Notes: generated by a model from the sequence alone, not told the origin. Shown: positions 11,166 to 20,294, numbered from the stretch's first letter. The stretch is DNA of 64,000 nt from RPQJ01 sp963732415 (GCA_963732415.1 CAVSZK010000021.1:248001-312000); one strand, 5' to 3'. Numbers and translations are program-made.

Positions 11166-12788
11166 CTACATGCTCTCGTAGTTCGGTCCGGAACCGCCTT
11201 CCGGCGTCGTCCAGGTGATGATCTCGTACGGGTCCTTGATGTCGCAGGCCTTGCAGTGCACACAGTTCGCGGCATTGATCTGCAACCGCCTGCCGCCGGC
11301 GCCGTCGTCCACCATCTCGTAGACGTCGGCCGGGCAGAAGTACTGGCAGGGATTGCCGTATTCCTGGGCGCAGCGCGTGGCACAGATCGACAGGTCCGAG
11401 ACCTTGAGGTGGGCGGGCTGCGATTCCTCGTGCGCGTTGCCGGCGAAGTACACAGCGCCCACGCGGTCACGCGGCTTCAACTCGCGTTCGATCCAGCCGC
11501 GATCGGGCGAGGACACCTCATCGAGGCGCTTCAGCGCCGAGTGGTCTGCGTGGTTGGCGAGCGTCCACGGCGAGTGCCCGGCCGTGATCGTCTCGAGCGC
11601 GCCATTGGCCATTCCCGCCCACATTCCGCGGCGGAAGCCGGGACGGATGTTGCGTACCTTGCGCAGTTCCGTCCCGCCCGGCGAGGCGCGCCAGCGAGCG
11701 TCGAATCCCGCTGCTCCGCCCGTCTCGACCAGGTGCTCCGCAGCGAGCACTGCAGAGCGGATGGCCTGGTGCACGCCCTTGATCTTCGGAACGTTCAACG
11801 TGCCGCCGGCGTCGCCCACCAGCACCGCGCCAGGCATCTCGAGCGTCGGCATGGATTGCCAGCCACCCTCGACGATCGTGCGTGCACCGTAGGCCAGGAT
11901 CTCGCCGCCTTCGAACAGCGGCTTCAGGCTTGGATGGTTCTTGAACTGCTGGAACGCCTCGAAGGGCTGGAAGCGCGGGTCGGCATAGTCGAGGCCCACG
12001 ACGAAACCGATGTACACGCGGTTCTGGTCGAGGTGGTACATGAAGCTGCCGCCGTAGGTGGCGGTGTCCATCGGCCAGCCCACCGTGTGGCGTATCAGCC
12101 CGGGCTCCACGCGGCCCTCGGGCAACTGCCAGAGTTCCTTGAAGCCCAGGCCGTAGGTCTGCGGCGACTTGCCGGCGTCAAGGTCGAAGCGCCGGATCAG
12201 GATCTTGGACACGCTGCCCCTGCAGCCCTCCGCCAGTATCGTGGTCTTCGCGCGGATCTCCGGTCCCGGCGCGAAGTTCGGCCCGGGCTGGCCGTCCTTG
12301 TCGAGCCCCATGTCGCCGATGCGCACGCCCGCGACCGCTCCGTCGCCGTCGAACAGCGGTGCCGCCGCCGCGAAGCCCGCGAACACGTCGCAGCCCAGCG
12401 CCTCGACCTTGCCGCCCATGTATGCGGCCAGGTTGCCGATCGACATGATCAGGTTGCCGTGATTGTTCATCTGCGGCGGCGTCGGCAGCCGGACGCGCTT
12501 GGTCGCGGTCAGGAAGCTGAATTCGTCGCGGCCGGCGGGTACGCTCGTGCCCTTGTACTCATCGCGCCAGCCGGGAAGCAGGGCATCGAGCGGACCCGGC
12601 TCGACGACGGCCCCGGAGAGCATGTGCGCGCCTACGCTCGCAGCCTTCTCCAGCACGCAGATATTCAGGTCCGGCTTGAGCTGCTTCAGGCGCATCGCGC
12701 AGGCGAGTCCGGCAGGGCCCGCGCCGACAACCACGACGTCGTACTCCATCACGTCCCGTTCGACTTCGATCGATGTGGATTCAGTCAC
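11166..12788 (-). CDS. Electron transfer flavoprotein-ubiquinone oxidoreductase
   Basis: A 540-residue FAD/[4Fe-4S] membrane-associated enzyme that takes electrons from ETF, itself reduced by acyl-CoA dehydrogenases, and passes them to ubiquinone. Features are the FAD loop VVGAGPAGLACA at about residues 20-31, AEGCRGSVSK, the quinone-side GWPMDTATYGGSFMYH region, and the C-terminal ferredoxin-like cysteines in CQYFCPADVY and CVHCKACDIKDPYEI. Its genes for ETF alpha and beta are not in this window. An 86-bp gap with two hairpins separates it from the SDR gene upstream, while aacS follows after 10 bp. Confidence 0.95.
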   Translation of the reverse strand: MTESTSIEVERDVMEYDVVVVGAGPAGLACAMRLKQLKPDLNICVLEKAASVGAHMLSGAVVEPGPLDALLPGWRDEYKGTSVPAGRDEFSFLTATKRVRLPTPPQMNNHGNLIMSIGNLAAYMGGKVEALGCDVFAGFAAAAPLFDGDGAVAGVRIGDMGLDKDGQPGPNFAPGPEIRAKTTILAEGCRGSVSKILIRRFDLDAGKSPQTYGLGFKELWQLPEGRVEPGLIRHTVGWPMDTATYGGSFMYHLDQNRVYIGFVVGLDYADPRFQPFEAFQQFKNHPSLKPLFEGGEILAYGARTIVEGGWQSMPTLEMPGAVLVGDAGGTLNVPKIKGVHQAIRSAVLAAEHLVETGGAAGFDARWRASPGGTELRKVRNIRPGFRRGMWAGMANGALETITAGHSPWTLANHADHSALKRLDEVSSPDRGWIERELKPRDRVGAVYFAGNAHEESQPAHLKVSDLSICATRCAQEYGNPCQYFCPADVYEMVDDGAGGRRLQINAANCVHCKACDIKDPYEIITWTTPEGGSGPNYESM

Positions 12789-12815
12789 TTGGATGCACCT
12801 GCTGGTCAGTTTCGT

Positions 12816-12860
12816 GCCGCGTCGCGCGGCATGAGGCCGCAGTTGGGGTTCATGGCCTCA
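12816..12860. other. Two adjacent stem-loops upstream of the ETF-QO gene
   Basis: The first stem is GCCGCG (12816-12821) with CGCGGC (12825-12830) around a 3-nt loop. The second is TGAGGCC (12832-12838) with GGCCTCA (12854-12860) around 15 nt. Both are perfect. They lie in the only sizeable gap of an otherwise tight minus-strand run, just before the ETF-QO start. They could attenuate or process the transcript. No T-tract follows on either strand, so they are not a standard terminator. Confidence 0.45.
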
Positions 12861-12874
12861 ATCTAGCCCCCGGC

Positions 12875-13642
12875 TCAGCGCGGCGCCATCCGTATGGAGC
12901 CGTCGAGCCGGATCGTCTCGCCGTTCAGCATCGGGTTCTCGACCACCTGGCGTACCAGAGATGCGAACTCGGCCGGGTGTCCCAGCCGGGGCGGGAACGG
13001 CACCTGCTTGCCGAGCGACTCCTGTGCTTCCTTCGGGAGGGCCGCCATCATCGGCGTGAGGAACAGCCCGGGCGCGATGGTGACGACGCGGATCCCGGAT
13101 GAAGCGAGTTCGCGAGCCATCGGCAGTGTCATGCCGACGACACCGCCCTTGGACGCCGCGTAGGCCACCTGGCCCACCTGGCCGTCAAAGGCCGCAACCG
13201 AAGCCGTCATCACGAGGACGCCGCGCTCACCCTCGGCGTTCGGCGAATTTTTCTGCATCGCGGCTGCCGCGGCCTTGCAAACGAGCAGAGTGCCGACGAG
13301 GTTGATTTCAATGACCTTCCGGAAGAACTCGCCGGGCATCGGGCCGTCCTTGCCCACCATGCGCTTCGGCCAGCCGACTCCCGCGCAATTGACCGCAAGG
13401 TTGAGCCCACCCATTGCTTCGACCGCTGCCAGCACGGCCTGGTTCACGGCATCCTCCGAGGTGACATCGACATGCCGGAAGCTGGCTCGTTCGCCCAGCC
13501 GCTGCGCAGCTTCCGCGCCGGCCGCTTCGTTGACGTCAAGCAGCGTCGCCCGGCCGCCGGCGGCGATCACGCTCTCGACGACCGCGAGCCCGAGACCCGA
13601 GGCGCCCCCCGTGACGACTGCACGTACGTCATTCATCTGCAT
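12875..13642 (-). CDS. 3-hydroxyacyl-CoA dehydrogenase type-2-like SDR (HSD10-like)
   Basis: A 255-residue SDR. TGGASGLG at about residues 11-18 binds NAD, DVNEAAG gives the acidic NAD-selecting residue, and NCAGVG precedes a complete Ser-Tyr-Lys triad in MTASVAAFDGQVGQVAYAASKGG (split here only by normal spacing). The long insertion around KRMVGKDGPMPGEFFRKVIEIN and the end NPMLNGETIRLDGSIRMAPR match the HSD10/HADH2 family. That family oxidises short and 2-methyl-branched 3-hydroxyacyl-CoAs, as in isoleucine degradation. Its neighbours, a thiolase and ETF-QO, fit the role. The next SDR gene starts 26 bp upstream. Confidence 0.88.
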   Translation of the reverse strand: MQMNDVRAVVTGGASGLGLAVVESVIAAGGRATLLDVNEAAGAEAAQRLGERASFRHVDVTSEDAVNQAVLAAVEAMGGLNLAVNCAGVGWPKRMVGKDGPMPGEFFRKVIEINLVGTLLVCKAAAAAMQKNSPNAEGERGVLVMTASVAAFDGQVGQVAYAASKGGVVGMTLPMARELASSGIRVVTIAPGLFLTPMMAALPKEAQESLGKQVPFPPRLGHPAEFASLVRQVVENPMLNGETIRLDGSIRMAPR

Positions 13643-13668
13643 TTTCGTGAACTCCGTGGGGCGTTCGG

Positions 13669-14430
13669 TCAGAGGCGCAGGCCGCCATCAACGTCGATGG
13701 ACCGCCCGGTGAAGTAGTCGTTCTCGGCGATGTACACGGCCGTGTGGCCAATCTCCTCGGGCAGGGCGAGTCGCTTGAGCGGTACTGGTGCCGTGACCTT
13801 GTCGAGCATCTCCTGGGGCATGCCCGACAGCAGGTCGGTGCGCGTGAACCCCGGCGCGATCGAGGCCGCGCGGATGCCGTAGCGCGCGAGTTCCTTGGCC
13901 CAGACCACGGCCATGGCCGTGACACCGGCCTTCGCTGCAGAGTAGTTGGTCTGGCCCGCGTTGCCGCACTTCGAGATGCTCGAGATGTTGATGATGAGGC
14001 CGCCTTGCCCGAGCCTGATCATGCGCTCCGCGGCTTCGCGGCCGCAGAGGAATACGCCGGTCAGGTTCACGTCGATCACGGCCTGCCACTGCTCGAGGCC
14101 CATCTTGCCGGTCACGGCGCCGTCCTTCGCCTTTACCAGGAGACCGTCCTTGATGATGCCCGCGTTGTTGACCATCACGTCGAGCCTTCCGAGGTCCGCG
14201 ATGATGCTGTCGAGGGCCTCGATCACCTGCTCTTCACGCGCGACGTTGGCCGCGTAGGTTCGAACATCCAATCCGGCCTGCGCGAAGTCGGCTTTCGCCG
14301 TCTCGAGGTCGGCCGGGCTCAGGTCGATCAGTGCAACCCGTGCGCCGCGGTCGGCGAAAGCCGACGCAATTGCCCGCCCGATGCCGCGAGCGCCGCCCGT
14401 GACGACGACGACCTTGTCCTTGAGTTGCAT
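13669..14430 (-). CDS. FabG-like SDR, probable 3-oxoacyl/acetoacetyl-CoA reductase
   Basis: A 253-residue SDR from the ATG at 14430 (MQLKDKVVVVTGG). It has TGGARGIG at residues ~11-18, NNAG at ~88 and a complete triad with NISSISKCGNAGQTNYSAAK; the C-terminus DYFTGRSIDVDGGLRL is FabG-like. FabG-type enzymes reduce 3-oxoacyl thioesters with NADPH, and versions beside thiolases often work on acetoacetyl-CoA. It follows the thiolase by 40 bp and precedes the HSD10-like gene by 26 bp. No polyhydroxyalkanoate synthase is present here, so a storage-polymer role has no local support. Confidence 0.85.
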   Translation of the reverse strand: MQLKDKVVVVTGGARGIGRAIASAFADRGARVALIDLSPADLETAKADFAQAGLDVRTYAANVAREEQVIEALDSIIADLGRLDVMVNNAGIIKDGLLVKAKDGAVTGKMGLEQWQAVIDVNLTGVFLCGREAAERMIRLGQGGLIINISSISKCGNAGQTNYSAAKAGVTAMAVVWAKELARYGIRAASIAPGFTRTDLLSGMPQEMLDKVTAPVPLKRLALPEEIGHTAVYIAENDYFTGRSIDVDGGLRL

Positions 14431-14470
14431 GCCTGGTTCCCTGTTGTAGTGAAGGCCGCGGGCCCGTGAC

Positions 14471-15652
14471 TCAGCCTGCGATCTCGATGGCGATGGCCGT
14501 GGCCTCGCCGCCGCCGATGCACTGCGATGCGACGCCGCGGCGCAGGCCGCGCTTCCTGAGCGCATGCACCAGCGTCGTGATCAGCCGTGCGCCGGTTGCG
14601 CCGATTGGGTGGCCAAGCGCGCAGGCTCCGCCATTCACGTTGACGCGGGCATGGTCCAGTTTCAGGTCGTGCATTGCCGCCATGGTCACGCAGGCGAATG
14701 CCTCGTTGATTTCGAAGAGATCGACGTCGGAGACCTTCCAGCCGGCCAGGTCGAGCGCCTTCTGTATCGCCGGCCCGGGAGCGGTCGTGAACCACTCGGG
14801 TGCCTGCGCGTGGCTCGCCGATGCGACGATGCGCGCCAGGGGCACTAGGCTATGCGAACTGGCCCAATCGGCGCTGGCAATGACGATTGCCGCCGCGCCG
14901 TCCGAAATCGACGACGAAGAAGCCGCAGTCACGGTGCCAGTCTTCGAAAACGCAGGCTTCAGGCTCGGGATCTTGTCGATGTCGAGCGCAAAGGGCGTCT
15001 CGTCCTGCGATATGGTCTGCTCGCCCTTGCGGGTCTTCACGGTAACCGGCGCGATCTCGGCGACGAAGTCGCCATCACGCACCGCGCGTTGTGCGCGGCG
15101 CACGGACTCGGCGGCGAACGCGTCCTGGTCCTCGCGCTTGAAGCCGTATTTCTCCGCAGTTGCGTCTGCGAAGCAGCCCATGGCCTTTCCGTCCCAGGGG
15201 CTCTGCAGGCCGTCATAGAACATATGGTCGAGGATTTCCCCGTGGCCCATCCGGTAGCCACTGCGCGCCTTGAGCAGCAGGTAGGGGGCGTTGGTCATCG
15301 ACTCGATGCCGCCGGCGAGCACGGAGGAAACACTGCCGGCGCGGATCCGGTCGGTGCCGAACATCACCGACTGCATGCCCGAGCCACACATCTTGTTCAC
15401 GGTGGTGGCCGGCACGTCGAGCGCGACACCGGCGCCCACGGCGGCCTGTCGAGCAGGCGCCTGGCCCTGGCCGGCCGACAGCACACAACCGAGGATAACT
15501 TCGCCGAGCTGGTCCGGCCGAACGCCCGAGTCCGCAACTGCGGCTCGTGCTGCAACAGCGCCGAGCTGCGAAGCCGACATAGGCGCGAGGCACCCCTGGA
15601 ATGCGCCGACCGGCGTGCGCCGCGCGGCGAGAATCACGACCTGTTCGCTCAT
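14471..15652 (-). CDS. Acetyl-CoA C-acetyltransferase (thiolase)
   Basis: A 393-residue thiolase from the ATG at 15652 (MSEQVVILAARRTPVGAF). The acyl-accepting cysteine is Cys89 in NKMCGSG. NEAFA and GGACALGHPIGATGAR give the CoA-side His, and CIGGGEATA the second cysteine. The length and motifs fit biosynthetic-type/degradative acetoacetyl-CoA thiolases. As first gene of the minus-strand run it would cleave the acetoacetyl-CoA made by AacS or 2-methylacetoacetyl-CoA from isoleucine. A candidate promoter lies upstream: GTTTAA (15737-15742) and GCGCAA (15760-15765), read on the minus strand, are 17 bp apart. Confidence 0.94.
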   Translation of the reverse strand: MSEQVVILAARRTPVGAFQGCLAPMSASQLGAVAARAAVADSGVRPDQLGEVILGCVLSAGQGQAPARQAAVGAGVALDVPATTVNKMCGSGMQSVMFGTDRIRAGSVSSVLAGGIESMTNAPYLLLKARSGYRMGHGEILDHMFYDGLQSPWDGKAMGCFADATAEKYGFKREDQDAFAAESVRRAQRAVRDGDFVAEIAPVTVKTRKGEQTISQDETPFALDIDKIPSLKPAFSKTGTVTAASSSSISDGAAAIVIASADWASSHSLVPLARIVASASHAQAPEWFTTAPGPAIQKALDLAGWKVSDVDLFEINEAFACVTMAAMHDLKLDHARVNVNGGACALGHPIGATGARLITTLVHALRKRGLRRGVASQCIGGGEATAIAIEIAG

Positions 15653-15895
15653 GGAGTAGCCCTCTGTTGTTCTGTGCTTGTATGCCGGCGCGCCAGATGG
15701 CGGTGACGGAGCGTGCAGCCGATCCGCGACGCCCGAGTTTAAGCCGAGCGGTTTTTGCGGCGCAATACGGCTCTCCGCATCTAGGCACCACGTGCCGGTC
15801 GCCCGTGGCGACGGCCCATGGCCGGCGAACACCATGAAAGCATCGGCAGGAGCACGGTTAATATGTGATTCACTGTCGGCATAGACTTTGGGTCA

Positions 15896-15905
15896 ATTGC
15901 GCAAT
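15896..15905. promoter_or_regulatory. Perfect 10-bp palindrome before icmF, candidate operator
   Basis: ATTGCGCAAT lies between a possible -10 (TAGACT, 15882-15887) and the icmF ATG at 15921, where a repressor could block transcription. The palindrome is short, so chance is a real alternative. Confidence 0.3.
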
Positions 15906-15920
15906 GAGCGGGGCAGAGGC

Positions 15921-18900
15921 ATGAACGCAGGAACGTCGACCGGCACGGCGCGACCACAACCGATTGAACGGGACGAGGCGGCGCCACTGCGCTTCGTCAG
16001 TGCGGCCTCGCTGTTCGACGGCCACGATGCCGCGATCAACATCATCCGGCGCCTTCTCCAGGCGCACGGCGCCGAGGTCGTGCATCTCGGCCACAACCGC
16101 AGCGTTGCCGATATCGTCGGTGCCGCTATCCAGGAGGATGCCGACGGGATCGCGGTCAGTTCCTACCAGGGCGGTCACAACGAGTACTTCCGCTACATGG
16201 TGGACATGCTGCGAGAGCACAATGCCGGTCACATCCGTGTGATCGTCGGTGGTGGCGGCACGATTGCGCCGCCCGAGGTCGAGGAACTGCAGTCGTACGG
16301 CGTCGAGCGTATCTACTCGGCCGAGGATGGCCGCCAGCTCGGCCTCGACGGCATGATCGACGACGTGATTCGGCGAGTGAGCCATCAGCCACGTGAGCCG
16401 TTCCAGTTCGGGCCGCTCGGCCCGCGTGACCACCTGCAGATCGCGCGTACGATTTCCGCGCTCGAGTCGGACAGCGACGTTCCGGGCATTCGCGAGACGC
16501 TGCGCAAGGCAGCAGCACGCGGCGAGCACCGTACGCCCGTGATCGGCATCACCGGCACCGGCGGCGCGGGCAAGTCGAGCCTCACCGACGAGCTTCTGAT
16601 GCGCTTTGTGCGTCACTTCCCCGATCGCAACATTGCAGTCGTGGCGATGGACCCGACGCGACGGCGCAGCGGTGGCGCGCTGCTGGGCGACCGCATCCGC
16701 ATGAACTCACTGGCGGCTGCGCAGGTCTTCATGCGCTCGCTCGCAACCCGGCGGCAGAATCTCGCAACCAGCGCGGTGCTGGCCGACGTGCTGAACCTGC
16801 TGCGCTACGCGAGCTTCGACCTGGTCGTGGTCGAAACCGCTGGCATCGGACAGAGCGATTCGGAGATCGTGGACCTGGTGGACGTGCCGCTGTATGTCAT
16901 GACCAGCGAGTATGGGGCGGCGAGCCAGCTCGAGAAGATCGACATGCTGGATTTCGCGGAGCTGATCGCACTCAACAAGTTCGAGAAGCGCGGCGCGGAG
17001 GATGCGTTGCGCGACGTGCGCAAGCAATGGCGGCGCAATCACGTTGCATTCCAGGTTCCGGATGCGGACGTGCCGGTGTACCCGACAATCGCGAGCCGTT
17101 TCAACGATCCGGGCGTGAACCGGCTGTTCGCGGCGCTTTGCGCCAGGATTGGCGCGAAGACCGGCGACGCGGCGCGCTGGAACGTGTCCGATCCAGGTCC
17201 CGTGGAACTCGTCGAGCGTCACGCGCTGGTGCCGGCAGGCCGCACGCGCTACCTCGCCGAGATCGCCGTCAACGGCAGGCGCGCGGCGACGGACGTTGAG
17301 CACCGCGCGCAGGCCGCGGGCCGGGCCAATGCCCTGCACGAGGCGCTGCGCGCACTGGAAGATCCGCTATTGCCTGCGCCACTCGACCGCTATCCGGAGG
17401 CCGCCGTCGCGGCGCCGGCCGACGCCTCGCTTGCACGCCTGCGGGAGGCCTACAACGACTCGCTCGACGCAGTCGGCGCCGAGGCTGTCGAGCTGCTGCG
17501 AAAGTGGCCCGGGCTCGCCAGCGGAGCGACGGACCCCGAGTACTCGTACGTCGTGCGTGGCCGCGAGATCCGTGGTGATAATTACACCGAGACACTGAGC
17601 CACACCCGCGTGCCCAAGCTGGCTGTGCCAAAGTACCTGGGCTGGGGCGACCTTCTCGCATTCCTGCTGCGGGAGCACCTGCCGGGTCACTTTCCGTACA
17701 CGGCCGGCGTTTACCCGTACCGGCGCGAGGAGGAGGACCCGACGCGAATGTTCGCCGGGGAGGGCGCGCCGGAGCGCACCAATCACCGCTTTCACTATCT
17801 CGCGGCCGGCCATGGCGTGGCCAGACTGTCGACTGCGTTCGACTCGACCACGCTCTACGGCGAGGATCCGGACGAACGCCCGGACATCTACGGTCGCATC
17901 GGCAACTCAGGCGTGTCGATCGCCACGCTCGACGACATGAAGAAGCTCTACTCGGGCTTCGACCTTTGTGCGCCGACAACGTCGGTGTCGATGACGATCA
18001 ACGGACCCGCACCGATGATCCTCGCGATGTACATGAATACCGCGGTTGACCAGCGCATCGAGCGCCACCTGCGCGATTCGGGCCGCTGGGATGATGCGGA
18101 GCGGCGTATCGCGGAGATCTACCGCGATCGCGCGCGGCCCGTGTACCGGGGAGAACTTCCTCCCGGTCATGACGGCTCCGGGCTCGGGCTGCTTGGCGTC
18201 ACCGGAGACCAGCTGGTGGACCGCGAGACCTACCAGAAGATCCGCGCCGAAGCACTGTCGCTGGTGCGTGGCACCGTGCAGGCCGACATCCTGAAGGAGG
18301 ACCAGGCGCAGAACACCTGCATCTTCTCCACCGAGTTCGCGCTCAGGATGATGGGGGATGTCCAGCAGTACTTTTCGGAACAGGACGTCCGCAATTTCTA
18401 CTCGGTGTCGATCTCCGGCTACCACATCGCCGAGGCGGGCGCGAACCCGATATCGCAGCTCGCGTTCACGCTGGCAAACGGGTTCACGATCGTCGAGTAC
18501 TACCTGGCGCGTGGCATGGACATAGACGACTTCGCGCCGAACCTGTCGTTCTTCTTCTCGAACGGCATGGACCCGGAGTATGCGGTTATCGGACGTGTCG
18601 CACGGCGCATCTGGGCGCGCGCCATGCGCGATATCTACGGTGGCGGACCGCGCTCGCAGATGCTCAAGTACCACATCCAGACGTCCGGGCGGAGCCTGCA
18701 CGCGCGCGAAATACAGTTCAACGACATCCGCACCACGCTGCAGGCGCTCTATGCGCTGTTCGACAACTGCAACAGCCTGCACACCAATGCATACGACGAG
18801 GCGATCACGACGCCCACCGAGGAATCGGTGCGCCGCGCGGTGGCGATCCAGTTGATCATCAACAAGGAACTCGGCCTCAACAAGACGCAGAACCCCTGGC

Positions 18901-19370
18901 AGGGGTCGTTCGCGGTCGAGGCCCTCACCGATGCGGTCGAGGAGGCCGTCTATCGCGAGTTCGACAGCATCTCGGAGCGAGGCGGGGTGCTCGGCGCGAT
19001 GGAAACCATGTACCAGCGCAGCCGGATCCAGGAAGAGAGCATGTACTACGAGACGCTGAAGCACGACGGGCGACTGCCTGTGGTCGGTGTCAACACCTTC
19101 CTCGGCGCGCAGGATGGCAACCAGGAGATTCTCGGCGCGCAGCTGATTCGCTCGACGGAGCAGGAGAAAGCCGACCAGGTGAGTTCGGTGCGCGACTTCC
19201 TTTCGCGCAACGAAGCCGCGCGTCCAGCGGCCATCGCGCGCCTGCAGAAGGCCGCCGCGAACGGCGGCAACGTGTTCGCGGAACTGATGGAGACCGTCAA
19301 GGTCGCGTCGCTGGGCTCGATCTCGCACGCGCTCTACCAGGTCGGCGGGCAGTATCGGCGCAGCATGTAG
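15921..19370 (+). CDS. icmF: Fused isobutyryl-CoA mutase (B12 domain, G-protein chaperone, mutase)
   Basis: Adenosylcobalamin enzyme interconverting isobutyryl- and n-butyryl-CoA, with its own MeaB-like GTPase. The 1149-residue chain starts with the cobalamin domain (DGHDAAI, with His35 as the likely cobalt ligand). The P-loop GTGGAGKSS follows near residue 210 and ETAGIGQSDSE in the G domain. The mutase part runs from about residue 560 and includes RMFAGEG, STAFDS, YSVSISGYHIAEAG and HIQTSGRSLHA. Phe611 and Gln797 occupy the places that in methylmalonyl-CoA mutase are Tyr and Arg, which indicates IcmF specificity. I use the ATG at 15921 over an upstream TTG. It stands alone, divergent from the thiolase run; valine breakdown is a likely context. 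Confidence 0.94.
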   Translation: MNAGTSTGTARPQPIERDEAAPLRFVSAASLFDGHDAAINIIRRLLQAHGAEVVHLGHNRSVADIVGAAIQEDADGIAVSSYQGGHNEYFRYMVDMLREHNAGHIRVIVGGGGTIAPPEVEELQSYGVERIYSAEDGRQLGLDGMIDDVIRRVSHQPREPFQFGPLGPRDHLQIARTISALESDSDVPGIRETLRKAAARGEHRTPVIGITGTGGAGKSSLTDELLMRFVRHFPDRNIAVVAMDPTRRRSGGALLGDRIRMNSLAAAQVFMRSLATRRQNLATSAVLADVLNLLRYASFDLVVVETAGIGQSDSEIVDLVDVPLYVMTSEYGAASQLEKIDMLDFAELIALNKFEKRGAEDALRDVRKQWRRNHVAFQVPDADVPVYPTIASRFNDPGVNRLFAALCARIGAKTGDAARWNVSDPGPVELVERHALVPAGRTRYLAEIAVNGRRAATDVEHRAQAAGRANALHEALRALEDPLLPAPLDRYPEAAVAAPADASLARLREAYNDSLDAVGAEAVELLRKWPGLASGATDPEYSYVVRGREIRGDNYTETLSHTRVPKLAVPKYLGWGDLLAFLLREHLPGHFPYTAGVYPYRREEEDPTRMFAGEGAPERTNHRFHYLAAGHGVARLSTAFDSTTLYGEDPDERPDIYGRIGNSGVSIATLDDMKKLYSGFDLCAPTTSVSMTINGPAPMILAMYMNTAVDQRIERHLRDSGRWDDAERRIAEIYRDRARPVYRGELPPGHDGSGLGLLGVTGDQLVDRETYQKIRAEALSLVRGTVQADILKEDQAQNTCIFSTEFALRMMGDVQQYFSEQDVRNFYSVSISGYHIAEAGANPISQLAFTLANGFTIVEYYLARGMDIDDFAPNLSFFFSNGMDPEYAVIGRVARRIWARAMRDIYGGGPRSQMLKYHIQTSGRSLHAREIQFNDIRTTLQALYALFDNCNSLHTNAYDEAITTPTEESVRRAVAIQLIINKELGLNKTQNPWQGSFAVEALTDAVEEAVYREFDSISERGGVLGAMETMYQRSRIQEESMYYETLKHDGRLPVVGVNTFLGAQDGNQEILGAQLIRSTEQEKADQVSSVRDFLSRNEAARPAAIARLQKAAANGGNVFAELMETVKVASLGSISHALYQVGGQYRRSM

Positions 19371-19407
19371 CTGTCGCCCGCACCTCACGCCGAGGCGTCA
19401 GCGCCGA

Positions 19408-19520
19408 GTACCCGTCCGGGGAGAACCCTGCGGCCGGCGTCGCGCGGCAGGGACGCCGCGCGCGAGCCCCCATGGACGGGTTTACGGCGTCCCGCCGCAG
19501 GGTTCTCCCCGGACGGGTAC
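19408..19520 (+). repeat. Dispersed repeat, copy A, with perfect 27-bp inverted arms
   Basis: The arms at 19408-19434 (beginning GTACCCGTCCGGGG) and 19494-19520 are perfectly complementary over 27 bp. The 59-bp centre starts with its own stem, GGCGTC (19436-19441) and GACGCC (19452-19457), and continues through GCGCGCGAGCCCCCATGGACGGG. Closely similar centres recur at 63378-63442 (reverse orientation) and 63562-63614, where the arms have different sequences. It lies in the 183-bp gap after icmF; I see no gene there. It may end transcription from both sides, but it lacks a T-tract. Confidence 0.85.
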
Positions 19521-19553
19521 CAGCGCTTTCCCGGTCGCCGAGCCCGCGGCAGG

Positions 19554-20294
19554 TCAGCGCGAAGTTGTCGGGGCCAGGTCCGGCTCATCGAGCCGCGCGA
19601 CCATGCGCCGGCGCGCCTCGTCGCGCAGGCTGTCGGCCGTGACGTCCGGCCTGGTCGATGGCAGCGGCTCGAGGATCTCGAATTCGATGAGCCCGGGCCG
19701 CGGGATGATGGCGTCGCCGGGCATTGCTCGCCGCGCGCCGCGGATCACCGCGGGAACCACCGGCACGCGGCCTCGCACCGCAGCCGTGAACGCACCGGAG
19801 TGGAATCGCTTGAGGCCAACGGTCTCGTCGAAGGTCCCTTCCGGAAAGAACACCAGCGATTGGCCCTGTTCTGCCCGCTCGATCACTCGCCGCGCACCTC
19901 GCTGGCGCCCGCGCTGGCTGTGGCGGTCGACGAACTCGACGCCGATGCGGCGCATCAGGAACCCCGCGACCGGGAGGCTCGACGCCTCGAGCTTCACGAC
20001 GAAGGAGAACCGCGGTGGCAGCAGCGCTTGCAGCAGCACGCCGTCGAGAAGGCTCGAATGATTGGCGACGACGATGCAGGAGCCCTCCGGAAGGTTGGTC
20101 GTTCCGTAGACAGCGACGCGAAGCCCGAACAGCGCGAGCGCCACGCGCGCCAGCCACCGGGTCAGGCTGCGGCGCCAGGCTAGCCGTGGCACGATTACCG
20201 CGAGGACGGCGGCCAGCAGCAGCAGCAGGCAGAAGATTCCCAGCGCACAGGCACCGTAAAGGCCCTGCAGCGCTCGGCCGAACAGGCGAAGCAT
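19554..20294 (-). CDS. 1-acyl-sn-glycerol-3-phosphate acyltransferase family protein (PlsC-like)
   Basis: A 246-residue membrane acyltransferase from the ATG at 20294. A hydrophobic N-terminal segment (about residues 10-36) anchors it. NHSSLLD gives the catalytic H(X4)D motif at about residue 78, and FFPEGTF is the glycerol-phosphate-binding block. This matches the lysophosphatidic acid acyltransferase family of phospholipid synthesis, but acyl acceptors vary in the family. It converges on icmF across the copy A repeat and diverges from xerD over 160 bp. Confidence 0.87.
   Translation of the reverse strand: MLRLFGRALQGLYGACALGIFCLLLLLAAVLAVIVPRLAWRRSLTRWLARVALALFGLRVAVYGTTNLPEGSCIVVANHSSLLDGVLLQALLPPRFSFVVKLEASSLPVAGFLMRRIGVEFVDRHSQRGRQRGARRVIERAEQGQSLVFFPEGTFDETVGLKRFHSGAFTAAVRGRVPVVPAVIRGARRAMPGDAIIPRPGLIEFEILEPLPSTRPDVTADSLRDEARRRMVARLDEPDLAPTTSR

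Noticed and set aside
13669..15652. Polyhydroxybutyrate synthesis pair (phaA-phaB)
   Set aside because: No phaC, phasin or phaR is present. The downstream HSD10-like, ETF-QO and AacS genes fit oxidation better.
15921..19370. Methylmalonyl-CoA mutase with fused MeaB
   Set aside because: The domain order is B12-GTPase-mutase in one chain, and the substrate-site residues are Phe and Gln, as in IcmF.
17907..19388. Minus-strand open frame of 493 codons opposite icmF; similar plus-strand frames opposite gdhB (5079-6476) and ETF-QO (11256-12866)
   Set aside because: All are exactly opposite conserved coding sequence and read as Arg/Ala/Asp-rich shadow translations.
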